NCBI RefSeq assembly: GCF_900996235.1
Contig: NZ_CAAJGM010000263.1
Coordinates: 186,001-250,000, forward strand
Direction of reading: 5' to 3'
Source of the DNA: Paraburkholderia sp. BCC1885
GTDB lineage: Bacteria; Pseudomonadota; Gammaproteobacteria; Burkholderiales; Burkholderiaceae
DNA length: 64,000 nucleotides
A program made the position numbers and the translations under genes. This document shows, in pieces, positions 54,187 to 63,930 of the stretch; positions within the stretch are counted from its first letter, which is position 1; each line of letters starts with the position of its first letter. The notes under the pieces were generated by a model. It saw only the letters and a program-made list of their open reading frames with translations. It was not told where the DNA came from and searched no databases.

Positions 54187-56121
54187 CTAGAACGTGTAGG
54201 ATAGCTTACCAAATGCCGTCCGGCCCAACGAGTTATAACCATACGCCGTCACCATCTGGCGGTTGAAAAGGTTCGACAGGTTGGCGGACAGCACGAGATG
54301 CGAATTGACCTTGTACGCGGCGCGCAATCCGAGCGTGGTGTACGACGGCAGATAAGTCGTGTTGAACTGGTCGTCGTAAGTCGAGCCGCCGTACAGCAGC
54401 GTCACGCCGGTGCTCAGTGCATGCAGGTTGAACTCGTCCCACATATGGTCGACATTCAGGCTCACCGTCTGCCGCGGACGGCGATTCAGCCAGGTCTGGT
54501 CGCTGACGTCCTGCGGGTTCAGAATGCCGATCGCGAGACTCACTGGCGTCGACTTGCCGATTGTGCCCTTGTAGGAAAGGTCGATGCCCTGAATACGCGC
54601 CCGGCCCACGTTGGCGGGCAGGAAAGTCTCGGAGTTATAGGTGATCAGGTTGTGCACGCGCGTGTCGTACAGCGCCGCCGTAAAAGTACCGAACGCCGTG
54701 TTGGCATCCAGCGCGGCTTCGACGGTATCGCTGCGTTCAGGCAACAGATCCGGATTGCCGAAGCCCGGGTAGTACAGATCGTCGAACGTCGGCAGACGGA
54801 ATGCATTGCCATACGAAAGCCGTGCCGTATACACCGGCGTGATCGCATAAGCCACGGCCACATTGCCGGTGTTGACCGACTGGCCTTCGATAATCTCATG
54901 CCGGCCGGCGAGGAACACGGTCAACGGGCCCAACGTGGCCGATTGATGCAGCGAGACCGCCGAATCGTTGCGGGTCGGCACGCCATCGGGAATATCGATC
55001 GGCAGGAAAGCCTGCTCGCGCGAGAAGTCATAAGCGAGCTTGGTCTCGCCGGACAGCGGCAGGCTGAAAAGCGCCGGGCCGTGCTCCTGGTGCGTCAGCG
55101 AAGTCGAAGTGCTCAGGCGCGTCGAGTCGATTTCATCCGTCGGGATGGTCGGGTCGTTTGCATAGAGGAACTGACGATCGTTCGCGTAGCCCACCGACTG
55201 ATCGAATTGCGTGGACGGCGTGATGTCCAGATGGAATGCGAGACCCGTCGTCAGTTGATGATCGAGCTGGTGATCATCGGAGCCCGCATCGTCATAAGAG
55301 AGATCGGACTTGTGATACAGGACGAAGGTGGAGATCGACCAGTTGCCGTGCGCGTAGCCGAGGCGTCCATCTACGTCCTGCGCATGATACGGATTGCGAC
55401 CGTCTTCGTGGCCGAATGCATACGGCTGGGTGGCGTCGATGCCTGCGGTGTTGTAGTCGTGCAGGCCCAGCGAATAGGTCACGCCGGACAACGCCGCGAG
55501 CGGGCCGGTCGACGGAATGCTGCCCGAGGTGCGTAGCTGTGTATCGAAGGTCTTGTTCGAGCCGCCACCGAACGACACCGTGGTCTGGTTCGGCTGATTC
55601 GCAGCGTGATTGGTGAAGAGCTGCACGACGCCGCCCATCGCATCCGCGCCAAAAGTCGCCGCCGCCGGCCCCGAAATGACCTCGACGCGGTCGAACGCGG
55701 AGGTCGGCAGATCAGCCCATTCGGCCTCGCCGGTCGTCGCGGAACCCACCCGGATGCCGTCGATAAACACCGCCACCTGATTCGTCGCCGAACCGCGAAT
55801 ACTGACGCCGGCGGAAGACCCCGGCCCGCCGTTCTGCGAAATCGTCACGCCGGGCAACGTGGCAAGCGCCTGCGTGATGCTGGGGTCGATAGGCGACAGA
55901 CGGTCCAGGTCCGCGCGCGTGAGAACCTGCGTCGAGGCATAGCGCTGATCGAACGATTGCGGCAGATGCTGCGTATCGCCTGTGACGAGAATATTCGGCA
56001 GCGTGGTGGTGGCCGGGTTCTGCTGTTCGGACGGCTGCGACGACGAATCGTCCGCAGCGTATGCAAGCTGGCACGCCGAAACGGTCAGTGCGGACGTAAT
56101 GATGAAACGACGGAACTTCAT
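54187..56121 (-). CDS. btuB: TonB-dependent vitamin B12 receptor (BtuB-like)
   Basis: 644-residue outer-membrane receptor. Signal peptide (MKFRRFIITSALTVSACQLAYA), a TonB box (TLPNILVTG), the plug (LATLPGVTISQNGGPGSSAGVSIRG and VEVISGPAAATFGADAMGGVVQLFT) and a C-terminal beta-barrel ending in Phe. The start at 56121 has AAGGA eight bases upstream, favoured over 56130. A cobalamin riboswitch precedes it on the same strand, which strongly supports cobalamin as ligand. No other btu genes lie beside it. Confidence 0.88.
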   Translation of the reverse strand: MKFRRFIITSALTVSACQLAYAADDSSSQPSEQQNPATTTLPNILVTGDTQHLPQSFDQRYASTQVLTRADLDRLSPIDPSITQALATLPGVTISQNGGPGSSAGVSIRGSATNQVAVFIDGIRVGSATTGEAEWADLPTSAFDRVEVISGPAAATFGADAMGGVVQLFTNHAANQPNQTTVSFGGGSNKTFDTQLRTSGSIPSTGPLAALSGVTYSLGLHDYNTAGIDATQPYAFGHEDGRNPYHAQDVDGRLGYAHGNWSISTFVLYHKSDLSYDDAGSDDHQLDHQLTTGLAFHLDITPSTQFDQSVGYANDRQFLYANDPTIPTDEIDSTRLSTSTSLTHQEHGPALFSLPLSGETKLAYDFSREQAFLPIDIPDGVPTRNDSAVSLHQSATLGPLTVFLAGRHEIIEGQSVNTGNVAVAYAITPVYTARLSYGNAFRLPTFDDLYYPGFGNPDLLPERSDTVEAALDANTAFGTFTAALYDTRVHNLITYNSETFLPANVGRARIQGIDLSYKGTIGKSTPVSLAIGILNPQDVSDQTWLNRRPRQTVSLNVDHMWDEFNLHALSTGVTLLYGGSTYDDQFNTTYLPSYTTLGLRAAYKVNSHLVLSANLSNLFNRQMVTAYGYNSLGRTAFGKLSYTF

Positions 56122-56239
56122 AAGGAACATCCTTATTATTCGACGACTGGATGACTTGTTGCGCGCGCGGACGCGGTCATTCGATGTCTGATCTATACAG
56201 CGTGCGGCTGAGGAGGATTACGCGCCCCAAAGCCGAAAG

Positions 56240-56345
56240 AGGGATACGACGCCGAGGTCTGACTTCCGGTCAAGCTGCGACCGGTCACAGTGGCGCGACC
56301 GCGCTGGATTTTCACCAGCTTCCACGAGTCGTACGGGCGGTATTT
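56240..56345 (-). promoter_or_regulatory. Cobalamin (AdoCbl) riboswitch
   Basis: In the leader of the TonB receptor gene. On the minus strand the core reads GGAAGCTGGTGAAAATCC, then GCGCCACTGTGACCGG, then GGAAGTCAGACCTC, which are the conserved elements of the cobalamin class. A closing stem TACGAC/GTCGTA (56328-56333 with 56245-56250) brackets them. It should reduce receptor synthesis when B12 is plentiful. The exact limits and expression platform are uncertain. Confidence 0.85.
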
Positions 56346-56450
56346 TACGGAGGAACCGCGGCAGGCTGGGCAAATTCGGGCGCGGCGTGGGATGGATGCG
56401 ACAGGTCCTGACGTTAAGGTAAACTTGCCAGTCCGAGAGACGGATGACCC

Positions 56451-57074
56451 ATGCTTAGATTCGACAACCTGTGCAAACGCTACGGCGAACGCACTGTTTT
56501 TCAGGGGCTGCATTTCAGCGCCAGCACCGGCTGCGTGGCGCTGAACGACGAAAGTGGCAGCGGCAAGTCGACCTTGCTTGGCGTTCTCGCCGGGGAAATA
56601 GCGGCCGATGCCGGCGAGGTCTGGCTCGGCGGCCATTCGCTGAACGCCGCGCCGCTCGCGGCCAAACGCGCCCTGACTTACGTGCCCGAAGACTGCCTGA
56701 CCTTTCCACTCGACACCGGACGCGAGTTTCTCGAACGCGTCGCCGTGCAGCGGCAAACGGCGCTCGAAAACAGCACGCTCGACCTGGCGGCGCGCTTCGG
56801 CCTCACCTCTCATCTCGAGAAGCGTTTCGAGCAGATGTCGTTTGGCACGCGCAAGAAAATCTTCCTGACGGCGGCGTCGATCGGGGCGCCTGGCGTCGTC
56901 ATCGCAGACGAACCGGGCGGCGGGCTCGACGCACCCGCACGCGCCGTGCTGGTGGATCTGTTCAGACAGTTGGGCAAGGACCGCGTGGTCTTCTTCACGA
57001 GCTACGACGCGGCCCTGACGCAGGCGTGCGAAGCGAAACCCGTCAGCTTCGCGGATCTCGCGGCGGCGAGCTAA
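56451..57074 (+). CDS. Orphan ABC-transporter ATP-binding protein
   Basis: 207-residue ATPase domain. Walker A reads DESGSGKST (the usual first Gly is Asp), the signature region MSFGTRKKIFL replaces LSGGQ, and Walker B is VVIADEPGGGLD with Glu present. No permease gene accompanies it. It is divergent from the btuB-like gene, but nothing shows it serves B12 import. The altered Walker A suggests changed nucleotide handling, though the fold is intact. Confidence 0.75.
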   Translation: MLRFDNLCKRYGERTVFQGLHFSASTGCVALNDESGSGKSTLLGVLAGEIAADAGEVWLGGHSLNAAPLAAKRALTYVPEDCLTFPLDTGREFLERVAVQRQTALENSTLDLAARFGLTSHLEKRFEQMSFGTRKKIFLTAASIGAPGVVIADEPGGGLDAPARAVLVDLFRQLGKDRVVFFTSYDAALTQACEAKPVSFADLAAAS

Positions 57075-57144
57075 AGCGGCTTGGTGGAGGCTCGTCAGAG
57101 TTTATCGACGGCTGACCAAAGGAATGGTCACGTACCCGCCCGCG

Positions 57145-57555
57145 TCACGGATGCAATGACAATCCCTTGAGGGCCTTGTCGACCATCTTCTTCGGCCCGC
57201 GCAGTGCGATTCCAACCAGGTCCGGCTGGTCCGCGGGTTCAGCGAGAAATGCCGCGCGATTGTCTTCGTCATTGCCCGTGGAGAACATGGCTTTCACATA
57301 GACCGCGATGGTCAATTCCCGTTGCTGGCCCTGTTGAAATGCTCGCAGAAGGCCGGCTGAATCGCCGCCATAAACCATCACCGGTTGCCTCAGCAAAGCG
57401 GCGTATTGCCGCCCGTTCGCGTCCTCGTAGGGTATTCCGATGGCTTCGGGCGCGGACGCGGCAATGCCGGTGGCCAGAAAGGCGGTGACGTTCAGCTTTT
57501 GCCATGATGCCAGGTCGTCGCGCACCACGAGCGCGACTTTCGTATCGAACTCCAT
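57145..57555 (-). CDS. DUF2000 family protein
   Basis: 136-residue protein with the DUF2000 landmarks FDTKVALVVRDDLASWQKLNVTAFL and FLAEPADQPDLVGIALRGPKKMVDKALKGL. The fold is related to peptidyl-tRNA hydrolase II; no function is known. ATG 57555 has better ribosome-site spacing than 57564. It precedes nothing in an obvious operon and follows AraC/MFS genes on the same strand. Confidence 0.8.
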   Translation of the reverse strand: MEFDTKVALVVRDDLASWQKLNVTAFLATGIAASAPEAIGIPYEDANGRQYAALLRQPVMVYGGDSAGLLRAFQQGQQRELTIAVYVKAMFSTGNDEDNRAAFLAEPADQPDLVGIALRGPKKMVDKALKGLSLHP

Positions 57556-57594
57556 TGCTTCCATTCCTTCATATTAACTCGTTCGCCAGCAAGA

Positions 57595-58458
57595 CTAAAC
57601 GTGGTGCGGCGTGGAGTCTGGAAGATTTGTGCAGCGACGGCCGTAGTGCGCCGGCGTCAGTCCGTAAGCGCGCCGGAACCATCGTCCCAGATGGCTCTGA
57701 TCGGCAAAACACAGCGCGTGCGCGACCTCGGCCGCCGGCATGCCGCGCGCAAGCCACTGGCGCGCCTTGGTCAGCCGCAACTGGATCAGATAGGCGTGCG
57801 GCGCGAGCCCAAAGCTGGCCTTGAATGCACGCGTCAGACGAAAGCGGTCAACGCAGCATGCCGCCGCCAGTTCGTCCAGCCCGATATCGTCGTGCAGATG
57901 CGCATGTAGATACTCGCGCGCGCGTTGGGCGACGGGCGGAATGTACGGATCGCCTTCGTGATGCAGGCGCCAGTCGAGATGACGGGTCAGATGTTCGAGC
58001 AGTTGATCCGTCGCCGCCTGCTGAACGAGGCGCGTCTCGTCGCTGCGCAACACGCGAAACAGCGCCGCAATCGATGCGATGAGCGCGCGGTCGTCGCTCA
58101 AGGTGGTGGGGAATTGCGGCAGCCCCGTCGCGGGCACGGCTTCGGACCAGGCGCGCAATTCGCGCACCAGCCAATCCGGCTGCAGGTAAAGCATCGAATA
58201 CGTAAAGCCGTCCGCCGTCGGTGCGTGGCCGTCGTGAATATCGCCAGGCTCGATCATCAGCACGTGACCCGGCGTGCTTTGCACGCGCGTGCGGCGGCAA
58301 TCGAACTGCTGCACGCCCTGCTCGGTAAAGCCGATCAGATAGGCGTCGTGCCAGTGCGGATCGTAGGCATGACCTTCGAAATGCGCGCGCAGCGTTTCAA
58401 TGCCGGTGCGCTCGTGCTGGTATAGATCGACCCAATTGTGTGCAGAAGCAGCAGACAC
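57595..58458 (-). CDS. AraC-family transcriptional regulator
   Basis: 287-residue AraC regulator. Cupin-like N-terminus (HFEGHAYDPHWHDAYLIGF) and two helix-turn-helix motifs near residues 195-275 (LDELAAACCVDRFRLTRAFKASFGLAPHAYL, then AHALCFADQSHLGRWFRRAYG). GTG 58458, only six bases after the MFS stop, shows they are one operon. Likely effector is a sugar or amine handled by the transporter. Confidence 0.85.
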   Translation of the reverse strand: MSAASAHNWVDLYQHERTGIETLRAHFEGHAYDPHWHDAYLIGFTEQGVQQFDCRRTRVQSTPGHVLMIEPGDIHDGHAPTADGFTYSMLYLQPDWLVRELRAWSEAVPATGLPQFPTTLSDDRALIASIAALFRVLRSDETRLVQQAATDQLLEHLTRHLDWRLHHEGDPYIPPVAQRAREYLHAHLHDDIGLDELAAACCVDRFRLTRAFKASFGLAPHAYLIQLRLTKARQWLARGMPAAEVAHALCFADQSHLGRWFRRAYGLTPAHYGRRCTNLPDSTPHHV

Positions 58459-58464
58459 GGCACT

Positions 58465-59757
58465 TCACTCCTCACGCCGGGGCCAGCGGTCCTGAACATA
58501 GCGCGCCATGCGGCGCCACGGCGGATCCGCAAACAGGATCAGCGCCGCGAGCGCGAGACAGCCGCAAAACAGGAAGGTGCCGCGATAACCGACTCCGGCG
58601 ATCAGCAAGCCCGACAACACGCCCGACATGATCGAGCCCACCCGCGACGAGTTGAAAAACAACGCCGTGGCCGCGCCCGGCGAACGCGGCATCAGATCCT
58701 GCACGTAGGTCATGCCGAGGCAGGACGTGACCGCGACCACGAACGCGTTGAGCGCCTGCATCGGAATCAGGAAGGAGACGGAACCGACCGAGGCCACGCA
58801 GATGAAATACAGCATGTGCACGCCGGAACACGCCGCGAGCCAATGCAGCTTGTTCAACGAGCTGCCGCGGGCGCCTAGCGCGAGCATCATCGGGATTTCG
58901 AGGAAGGCGCCGAGCCCGAGCATGATCGAGACGTCGATGCGGGTGCCGTGCAGCCCATGGACGACGTAGAGCGGCAGCACGATCATGGTCGCGCTGGCGG
59001 CGAGACCGATTAATGTCAGCGCCAGCACCGAGCGCCAGATCACGCGCTGCGGTGCGACCGGATGGACGAAATCGGGCTCGGGCGGTATTTCCGGCTCGAG
59101 CACGGTGACTTCCAGCGCCGAAGCGGGATCGCCGGGGACGTGATCCGGAATGACCGGCAAGCCGTCATCCGGAGCTTCGTGCATGCGCCACACAATCACG
59201 CCGCAAGCGGCAAAGCAGCCGGCCGCGAACAGAAACAGCCCATAAAAGCCGATGGCGGCCAGCACCAGCGCGCCCACCGACGGCCCGAACACCCACGCCA
59301 CCGACAGCACCGTGCGCAGCGTCGCGGTCGCAAAGGTCCGTTCGGACTCGTTCGTCACCGGCAAGGCCGCGCGGCCGAACGAAAACACCAGCGATAGCGC
59401 CGAGCCACCCGCGCCGAGAAAAGCAATGCCGATGATGAGCAACGCGCGATAGTCGCGCACGAAACACAGCAGCAGAAAGCCGAGCGCCGCCGCGCCCAGC
59501 GCGGCCAGCAGCAACGCGCGGTGATGGCCGTGGCGATCGGACCATCTACCGGCCCAGGCGCTCGCCGCCACCCCGCTCGCCGCGATCAGCGTCATGAACA
59601 GCCCGAGCCTGAGCGGCGTCATCCCGGCGCGCTCCACGCCGAACAGCGACAGATACGGCGCGGTGAACGACATGGCCACGCCGAGCATCAGCGTCGCGCC
59701 CGCCAGCGACATGAAGGACGGAATGCGCGTGAGACTGACGAGTCGGGTGTAGTTCAT
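58465..59757 (-). CDS. SET-family sugar efflux transporter (MFS)
   Basis: 430-residue MFS protein of the SET (sugar efflux transporter) type. Helices 1-2 (PSFMSLAGATLMLGVAMSFTAPYLSLFG), the motif A-like segment WAGRWSDRHGHHRALL and the second half's LMPRSPGAATALFFNSSRVGSI are visible, with a central cytosolic loop. It is immediately upstream of an AraC regulator gene, which may sense its substrate. Direction (efflux versus uptake) is inferred from family. Confidence 0.8.
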   Translation of the reverse strand: MNYTRLVSLTRIPSFMSLAGATLMLGVAMSFTAPYLSLFGVERAGMTPLRLGLFMTLIAASGVAASAWAGRWSDRHGHHRALLLAALGAAALGFLLLCFVRDYRALLIIGIAFLGAGGSALSLVFSFGRAALPVTNESERTFATATLRTVLSVAWVFGPSVGALVLAAIGFYGLFLFAAGCFAACGVIVWRMHEAPDDGLPVIPDHVPGDPASALEVTVLEPEIPPEPDFVHPVAPQRVIWRSVLALTLIGLAASATMIVLPLYVVHGLHGTRIDVSIMLGLGAFLEIPMMLALGARGSSLNKLHWLAACSGVHMLYFICVASVGSVSFLIPMQALNAFVVAVTSCLGMTYVQDLMPRSPGAATALFFNSSRVGSIMSGVLSGLLIAGVGYRGTFLFCGCLALAALILFADPPWRRMARYVQDRWPRREE

Positions 59758-59969
59758 CGATGACGCGAAGTAATGCCGGCCGCATACGTCGTCGCGCTGA
59801 ATCGGCTCGGCGCACGCAGTTGGCTATCGGCAAAAGCAGGCAATGGCGCCCATGCCGGCATTCCCCAGGGAGGCCGGCAGGACACACAGGCGAACTGGCA
59901 GTATGCCAAAGCTTACAGGATCACGTCGGGACATCGGCAGCCCGCACCGGCGAAGCCGGCCTGAAATGC

Positions 59970-59997
59970 AAAACGGCCCCTCGAATGAGGGGCCGTT
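59970..59997 (-). terminator. cyo operon terminator
   Basis: AACGGCCCCTC-GAAT-GAGGGGCCGTT, followed on the minus strand by a T4 run, just after cyoD. Confidence 0.8.
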
Positions 59998-60022
59998 CGC
60001 ATACGTCTCAATCTGACGCGGC

Positions 60023-60355
60023 TTAACGGGACATCATGTTCATGGCGACGTTATGCATGATCCACAACGAGCCGACGATCAGGATGACCGCCGTCAGCAC
60101 CGTAAAGCCAAATGCCATGACGTTCCAGCGCTGCGCCGACGACGTGTTCATGTGCAGGAAGAACACGAGGTGCACGATGATCTGTACGAACGCCAGCCCG
60201 GCGATTGCCAGCACGGCGTTATGGCCCGTCAGCGAGCCGGTCATGATGACGCCGAATGCCGCAGCAGTCAGCAGAACGGAGAGGATGAAGCCGGCCGTGT
60301 AGCTGCCGAAGCTGCCGTGGCTCTCACCCGAGTGAGCGGTATGGCCGTGGTCCAT
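60023..60355 (-). CDS. cyoD: Cytochrome o ubiquinol oxidase subunit IV
   Basis: 110-residue membrane protein, last gene of cyoABCD. Three helices and the family segment GLAFVQIIVHLVFFLHMN are visible. Abuts cyoC: its ATG follows directly on the cyoC TAA. It stabilises the oxidase complex. Confidence 0.92.
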   Translation of the reverse strand: MDHGHTAHSGESHGSFGSYTAGFILSVLLTAAAFGVIMTGSLTGHNAVLAIAGLAFVQIIVHLVFFLHMNTSSAQRWNVMAFGFTVLTAVILIVGSLWIMHNVAMNMMSR

Positions 60356-60976
60356 TTAAATCACACTCGTAAGGTAGACAAAGGTAAAGACACCGATCCA
60401 GACGATGTCCAGAAAGTGCCAGAAGAGGCTCAGGCACGTCAGGCGCGTAATGTCACGCTCGCTCAGTTCCGGCGCGCGAATCACCTGCACGGCGAGCACG
60501 ATCATCCACAGCAGACCGAACGTCACGTGCAAACCGTGCGTGCCGACCAGCGTGAAGAACGACGACCAGAACGCGCTGCGGTCCGGACCTGCGCCGTCGG
60601 CGATCAGGTGGGCGAATTCGCGCAGTTCGAGCACGAGAAACGACACGCCGAGCAGGAACGTCACGAGGAGCCAGCCGAGCACCATGCCCTTTTTGCCCTT
60701 GTGCGCGCCGATCATGGCAAAGCCATAGGTGATCGAACTCAGCAGCAGCGCGGCTGTTTCCAGCGCGACGCCCGGAATCTCGAACATGTCCTTGGCGGTC
60801 GGGCCACCGGCGAACTGGTGGCTCATCACTGCAAAAACCGCGAACAGCGAAGCAAAGATGATGCAGTCGGTCATCAGGTACAGCCAGAAACCGAACACCG
60901 ATTGCGACGGCACGTGGTCCGCGTCGTGATGGGCGTCGTGCCCGGGTGCGTGCCCTAAAGTAGTCGTCTGTGACAT
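60356..60976 (-). CDS. cyoC: Cytochrome o ubiquinol oxidase subunit III
   Basis: 206-residue subunit with five helices of the haem-copper oxidase subunit III family (FGFWLYLMTDCIIFASLFAVF, TLVGTHGLHVTFGLLWM, FWHFLDIVWIGVFTFVYL). Start overlaps the cyoB stop by one base (TAATG). Confidence 0.95.
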   Translation of the reverse strand: MSQTTTLGHAPGHDAHHDADHVPSQSVFGFWLYLMTDCIIFASLFAVFAVMSHQFAGGPTAKDMFEIPGVALETAALLLSSITYGFAMIGAHKGKKGMVLGWLLVTFLLGVSFLVLELREFAHLIADGAGPDRSAFWSSFFTLVGTHGLHVTFGLLWMIVLAVQVIRAPELSERDITRLTCLSLFWHFLDIVWIGVFTFVYLTSVI

Positions 60977-62967
60977 TAATCCACCTCTGCCAATTCAAGC
61001 GCCTTACCTGCGCTGTGTCCTTCTTCGATCTGACGGACCGTATCGGCGGGAATGTAATAGCCGTGGTCGTTGCTGAAGCTATGGACGATAACCGTACCGA
61101 TCGCGCCGACGATGCCGATGATCGCGAGCCACCAGATATGCCAGATTGCCGCGAAGCCGAGCACCAGGCTGAACACAGCGATGATGAAGCCGGCGCTGGT
61201 GTTCGACGGCATGTGAATGTCGCGGTACACCGGCTTGGTCTGTTCGGCCTTGGCGCGCAGCTTCATGTCGGTGAACGCATCCAGTTCATGCACGGTCGGC
61301 ACGATCGCGAAGTTGTAGACCGGCGGCGGCGACGAAGTCGACCATTCCAGCGTGCGGCCATTCCACGGATCGCCCGAGACGTCGCGATTGCCGGGCAGAT
61401 TGCGGTCGCGAATGCTCACGTAGATCTGCAGCAGTTGATGCGCAATGCCGATCGCCACGAGGATCGCGCCCGCTTCAGCCATCAGCAGCCACGGATACCA
61501 TTGCGGGTTGTCGTAGTGATTCAGACGGCGCGTCATGCCCATGAAGCCGAGCACATAAAGCGGCGCGAAGGCAAGCCAGAAGCCGATTTGCCAGAACCAG
61601 AACGCGCGCTTGCCGAGCTTTTCGTTCAGCTTGAAACCGAACGCCTTCGGGAACCAGTAGTTGAAGCCGGCCAGATAACCGAACAGCACGCCGCCGATGA
61701 TCACGTTGTGGAAGTGAGCAATCAGGAACAGGCTGTTGTGCAGCACGAAGTCCGCGCCCGGAATCGCCATCATCACGCCGGTCATACCGCCAATCGTGAA
61801 GGTGACCATGAAGCCGAGCGTCCACAGCACCGGCGTCGAAAACTCGAGACGGCCCTTGTAGATGGTGAACAGCCAGTTGAAGACTTTCACGCCGGTCGGA
61901 ATCGCAATGATCATGGTCGCAATGCCGAAGAAGGCATTTACGTCCGCGCCCGAACCCATCGTAAAGAAGTGGTGCAACCATACGAGGAACGACAGCACCA
62001 TGATCGCGCAGGTCGCATAGACCATGGTCTTGTAGCCGAACAGCGGCTTCCTCGCGTATGTAGCGATGACTTCCGAGAAGATACCGAACGCCGGCAGGAT
62101 CAGGATGTACACCTCCGGATGGCCCCACGCCCAGATCAGGTTCAGATACAGCATGGCGTTGCCGCCGCCTTCATTCGTGAAGAAGTGCATGCCGAGGTAA
62201 CGGTCGAGGCCGAGCAGGGCCAGCGTGACCGTCAGAATCGGGAACGCGGCCATGATCAGCACGTTCGTGCACAGCGCGGTCCACGTGAACACCGGCATCT
62301 TCATGAACGTCATGCCAGGCGCGCGCATTTTGACGATCGTGACGAAGAAGTTGATCCCGGTCAGCAAAGTACCGATACCGGAAAGCTGCAAACTCCAGAT
62401 GTAGTAATCTACTCCCACTCCTGGACTGAACTTCAGCTCGGAAAGCGGCGGGTACGCCAGCCAGCCGGTCTGCGCAAATTCACCAATCACGAGCGAGATG
62501 TTGATCAGGATCGCGCTGACTGCCGTCATCCAGAACGAGAGCGAGTTCAGGAACGGATAGGCCACGTCGCGTGCGCCGATCTGCAGCGGCACGATCAGGT
62601 TCATCAGGCCCACCATGAACACCATCGCCATGAAGAAAATCATGATGACGCCGTGCGCGGAGAAGATCTGATCGTAGTGATGCGGCGGCAGATAACCGGG
62701 GTTGTGATACGCGATCGCCAGCTGGGTGCGCATCATGATGGCGTCGGCAAAGCCGCGCAGCAGCATGATCATCGCAACCACGATGTACATGACGCCCAGG
62801 CGCTTGTGGTCGACCGAAGTCAGCCACTCGCTCCACAGGTAGCGCCACTTGCCGAGATACGTCACGGTGCCGAGCACCGCAACCGCGCCGATGCCCATCA
62901 TGGCAGCGGCGATCATGATAATCGGCTCGTGGTACGGAATCGAGTCGAGGGTTAATTTACCGAACAT
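60976..62967 (-). CDS. cyoB: Cytochrome o ubiquinol oxidase subunit I
   Basis: 663-residue catalytic subunit with haem-copper site. WAWGHPEVYILILPAFG carries the Cu_B/Tyr-His region; HHFFTMGSG, HFHNVIIGGVLFG and AHGVIMIFFMAMVFMVGLMN provide further haem and Cu ligands. Terminal quinol oxidase that reduces O2 to water and pumps protons. Three bases separate its start from the cyoA stop. Confidence 0.96.
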   Translation of the reverse strand: MFGKLTLDSIPYHEPIIMIAAAMMGIGAVAVLGTVTYLGKWRYLWSEWLTSVDHKRLGVMYIVVAMIMLLRGFADAIMMRTQLAIAYHNPGYLPPHHYDQIFSAHGVIMIFFMAMVFMVGLMNLIVPLQIGARDVAYPFLNSLSFWMTAVSAILINISLVIGEFAQTGWLAYPPLSELKFSPGVGVDYYIWSLQLSGIGTLLTGINFFVTIVKMRAPGMTFMKMPVFTWTALCTNVLIMAAFPILTVTLALLGLDRYLGMHFFTNEGGGNAMLYLNLIWAWGHPEVYILILPAFGIFSEVIATYARKPLFGYKTMVYATCAIMVLSFLVWLHHFFTMGSGADVNAFFGIATMIIAIPTGVKVFNWLFTIYKGRLEFSTPVLWTLGFMVTFTIGGMTGVMMAIPGADFVLHNSLFLIAHFHNVIIGGVLFGYLAGFNYWFPKAFGFKLNEKLGKRAFWFWQIGFWLAFAPLYVLGFMGMTRRLNHYDNPQWYPWLLMAEAGAILVAIGIAHQLLQIYVSIRDRNLPGNRDVSGDPWNGRTLEWSTSSPPPVYNFAIVPTVHELDAFTDMKLRAKAEQTKPVYRDIHMPSNTSAGFIIAVFSLVLGFAAIWHIWWLAIIGIVGAIGTVIVHSFSNDHGYYIPADTVRQIEEGHSAGKALELAEVD

Positions 62968-62970
62968 GCG

Positions 62971-63864
62971 TTACCCCTTGGCCTTGCAGTTGCTGTCGTC
63001 TTTCAGATCCATGACGTTGCCGTTGTTATAGCGGGCGATGATGTTGTGAAAGAGCTTCGGATCCACCGACGAGAAGTAAGTGACCGGCGCTTTCTCGCCC
63101 GGCTGCGACACGACGTTGTAGCGGTTCATGTCGAGACTGTTCGACGAGGCGCGCACTTTCGCGACCCATGCGTCGAAGTCGGCGGGCGACGCGGCGATGG
63201 CGCGGAACTTCATGTCCGAGAAGCCTTTGCCGCTGAAGTTGGCCGATTCGCCCGCGTAGTCGCCTGCCTCATCCGCGATCAGGTGCAGCTTGGTCTGCAT
63301 GCCCGCCATCGCGTAGATCTGGCCGCCGAGCTGCGGGATGAAGAACGAATTCATCACCGAGTCGGACGTGATATTGAAGTTGACCGGCGTACCGACGGGA
63401 ATCGCAAGCTGGTTGACCGAAGCAATGCCGAGATCCGGGTAGATGAACAGCCACTTCCAGTCGAGTGCGACCACTTCGACGTTGATCGGCTTCACGCTCG
63501 ATTCGAGCGGACGGTACGGATCGAGGTCGTGCGTGCTCTTCCAGGTCAATACGCCCAGGAACAGGATGATCAGCGTAGGAATGGTCCACACCGCGATCTC
63601 AATGCCCGTGGAGTGCGACCAGTTAGGACGGTACTCGGCGTTCGTGTTGGTTGCGCGATAGCGCCATGCGAACAGCAGCGTCAATGCAATGACCGGGATC
63701 ACGACAATGAGCATGGCCCATGTCGAGGTGGCGATCAGATCACGCTCCGCCACGCCCACGCTGCCTTTCGGGTTCAGCAGATCCAGGCTGCTACACCCTG
63801 AGAGCAACGTTACCAGCCCGATGGCGACGGAACTCATCGCCCCCCGTAGAGTCTTTTCTTTCAT
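62971..63864 (-). CDS. cyoA: Cytochrome o ubiquinol oxidase subunit II
   Basis: 297-residue lipoprotein subunit. MKEKTLRGAMSSVAIGLVTL precedes a lipobox LLSGC, two helices follow, then a cupredoxin-fold periplasmic domain without the Cu_A ligand cluster (as expected for a quinol oxidase). ATG 63864 is preferred over 63954, since the lipobox sits at normal distance. Confidence 0.93.
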   Translation of the reverse strand: MKEKTLRGAMSSVAIGLVTLLSGCSSLDLLNPKGSVGVAERDLIATSTWAMLIVVIPVIALTLLFAWRYRATNTNAEYRPNWSHSTGIEIAVWTIPTLIILFLGVLTWKSTHDLDPYRPLESSVKPINVEVVALDWKWLFIYPDLGIASVNQLAIPVGTPVNFNITSDSVMNSFFIPQLGGQIYAMAGMQTKLHLIADEAGDYAGESANFSGKGFSDMKFRAIAASPADFDAWVAKVRASSNSLDMNRYNVVSQPGEKAPVTYFSSVDPKLFHNIIARYNNGNVMDLKDDSNCKAKG

Positions 63865-63903
63865 ATCGATTGCCTGCTCTTTACGTCTTCGATGAACATC
63901 ATC

Positions 63904-63930
63904 CGACCGCTCTCCATTAATAAGCGGTCG
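63904..63930 (-). promoter_or_regulatory. Leader dyad upstream of cyoA
   Basis: Perfect 8-base inverted repeat CGACCGCT (63904-63911) and AGCGGTCG (63923-63930), separated by 11 AT-rich bases, 40-66 bases upstream of cyoA. It could be an operator or leader hairpin. Confidence 0.45.

Noticed and set aside
60970..62955. Long plus-strand frame over cyoB
   Set aside because: Antisense shadow of cyoB with biased charged composition and no ribosome site.
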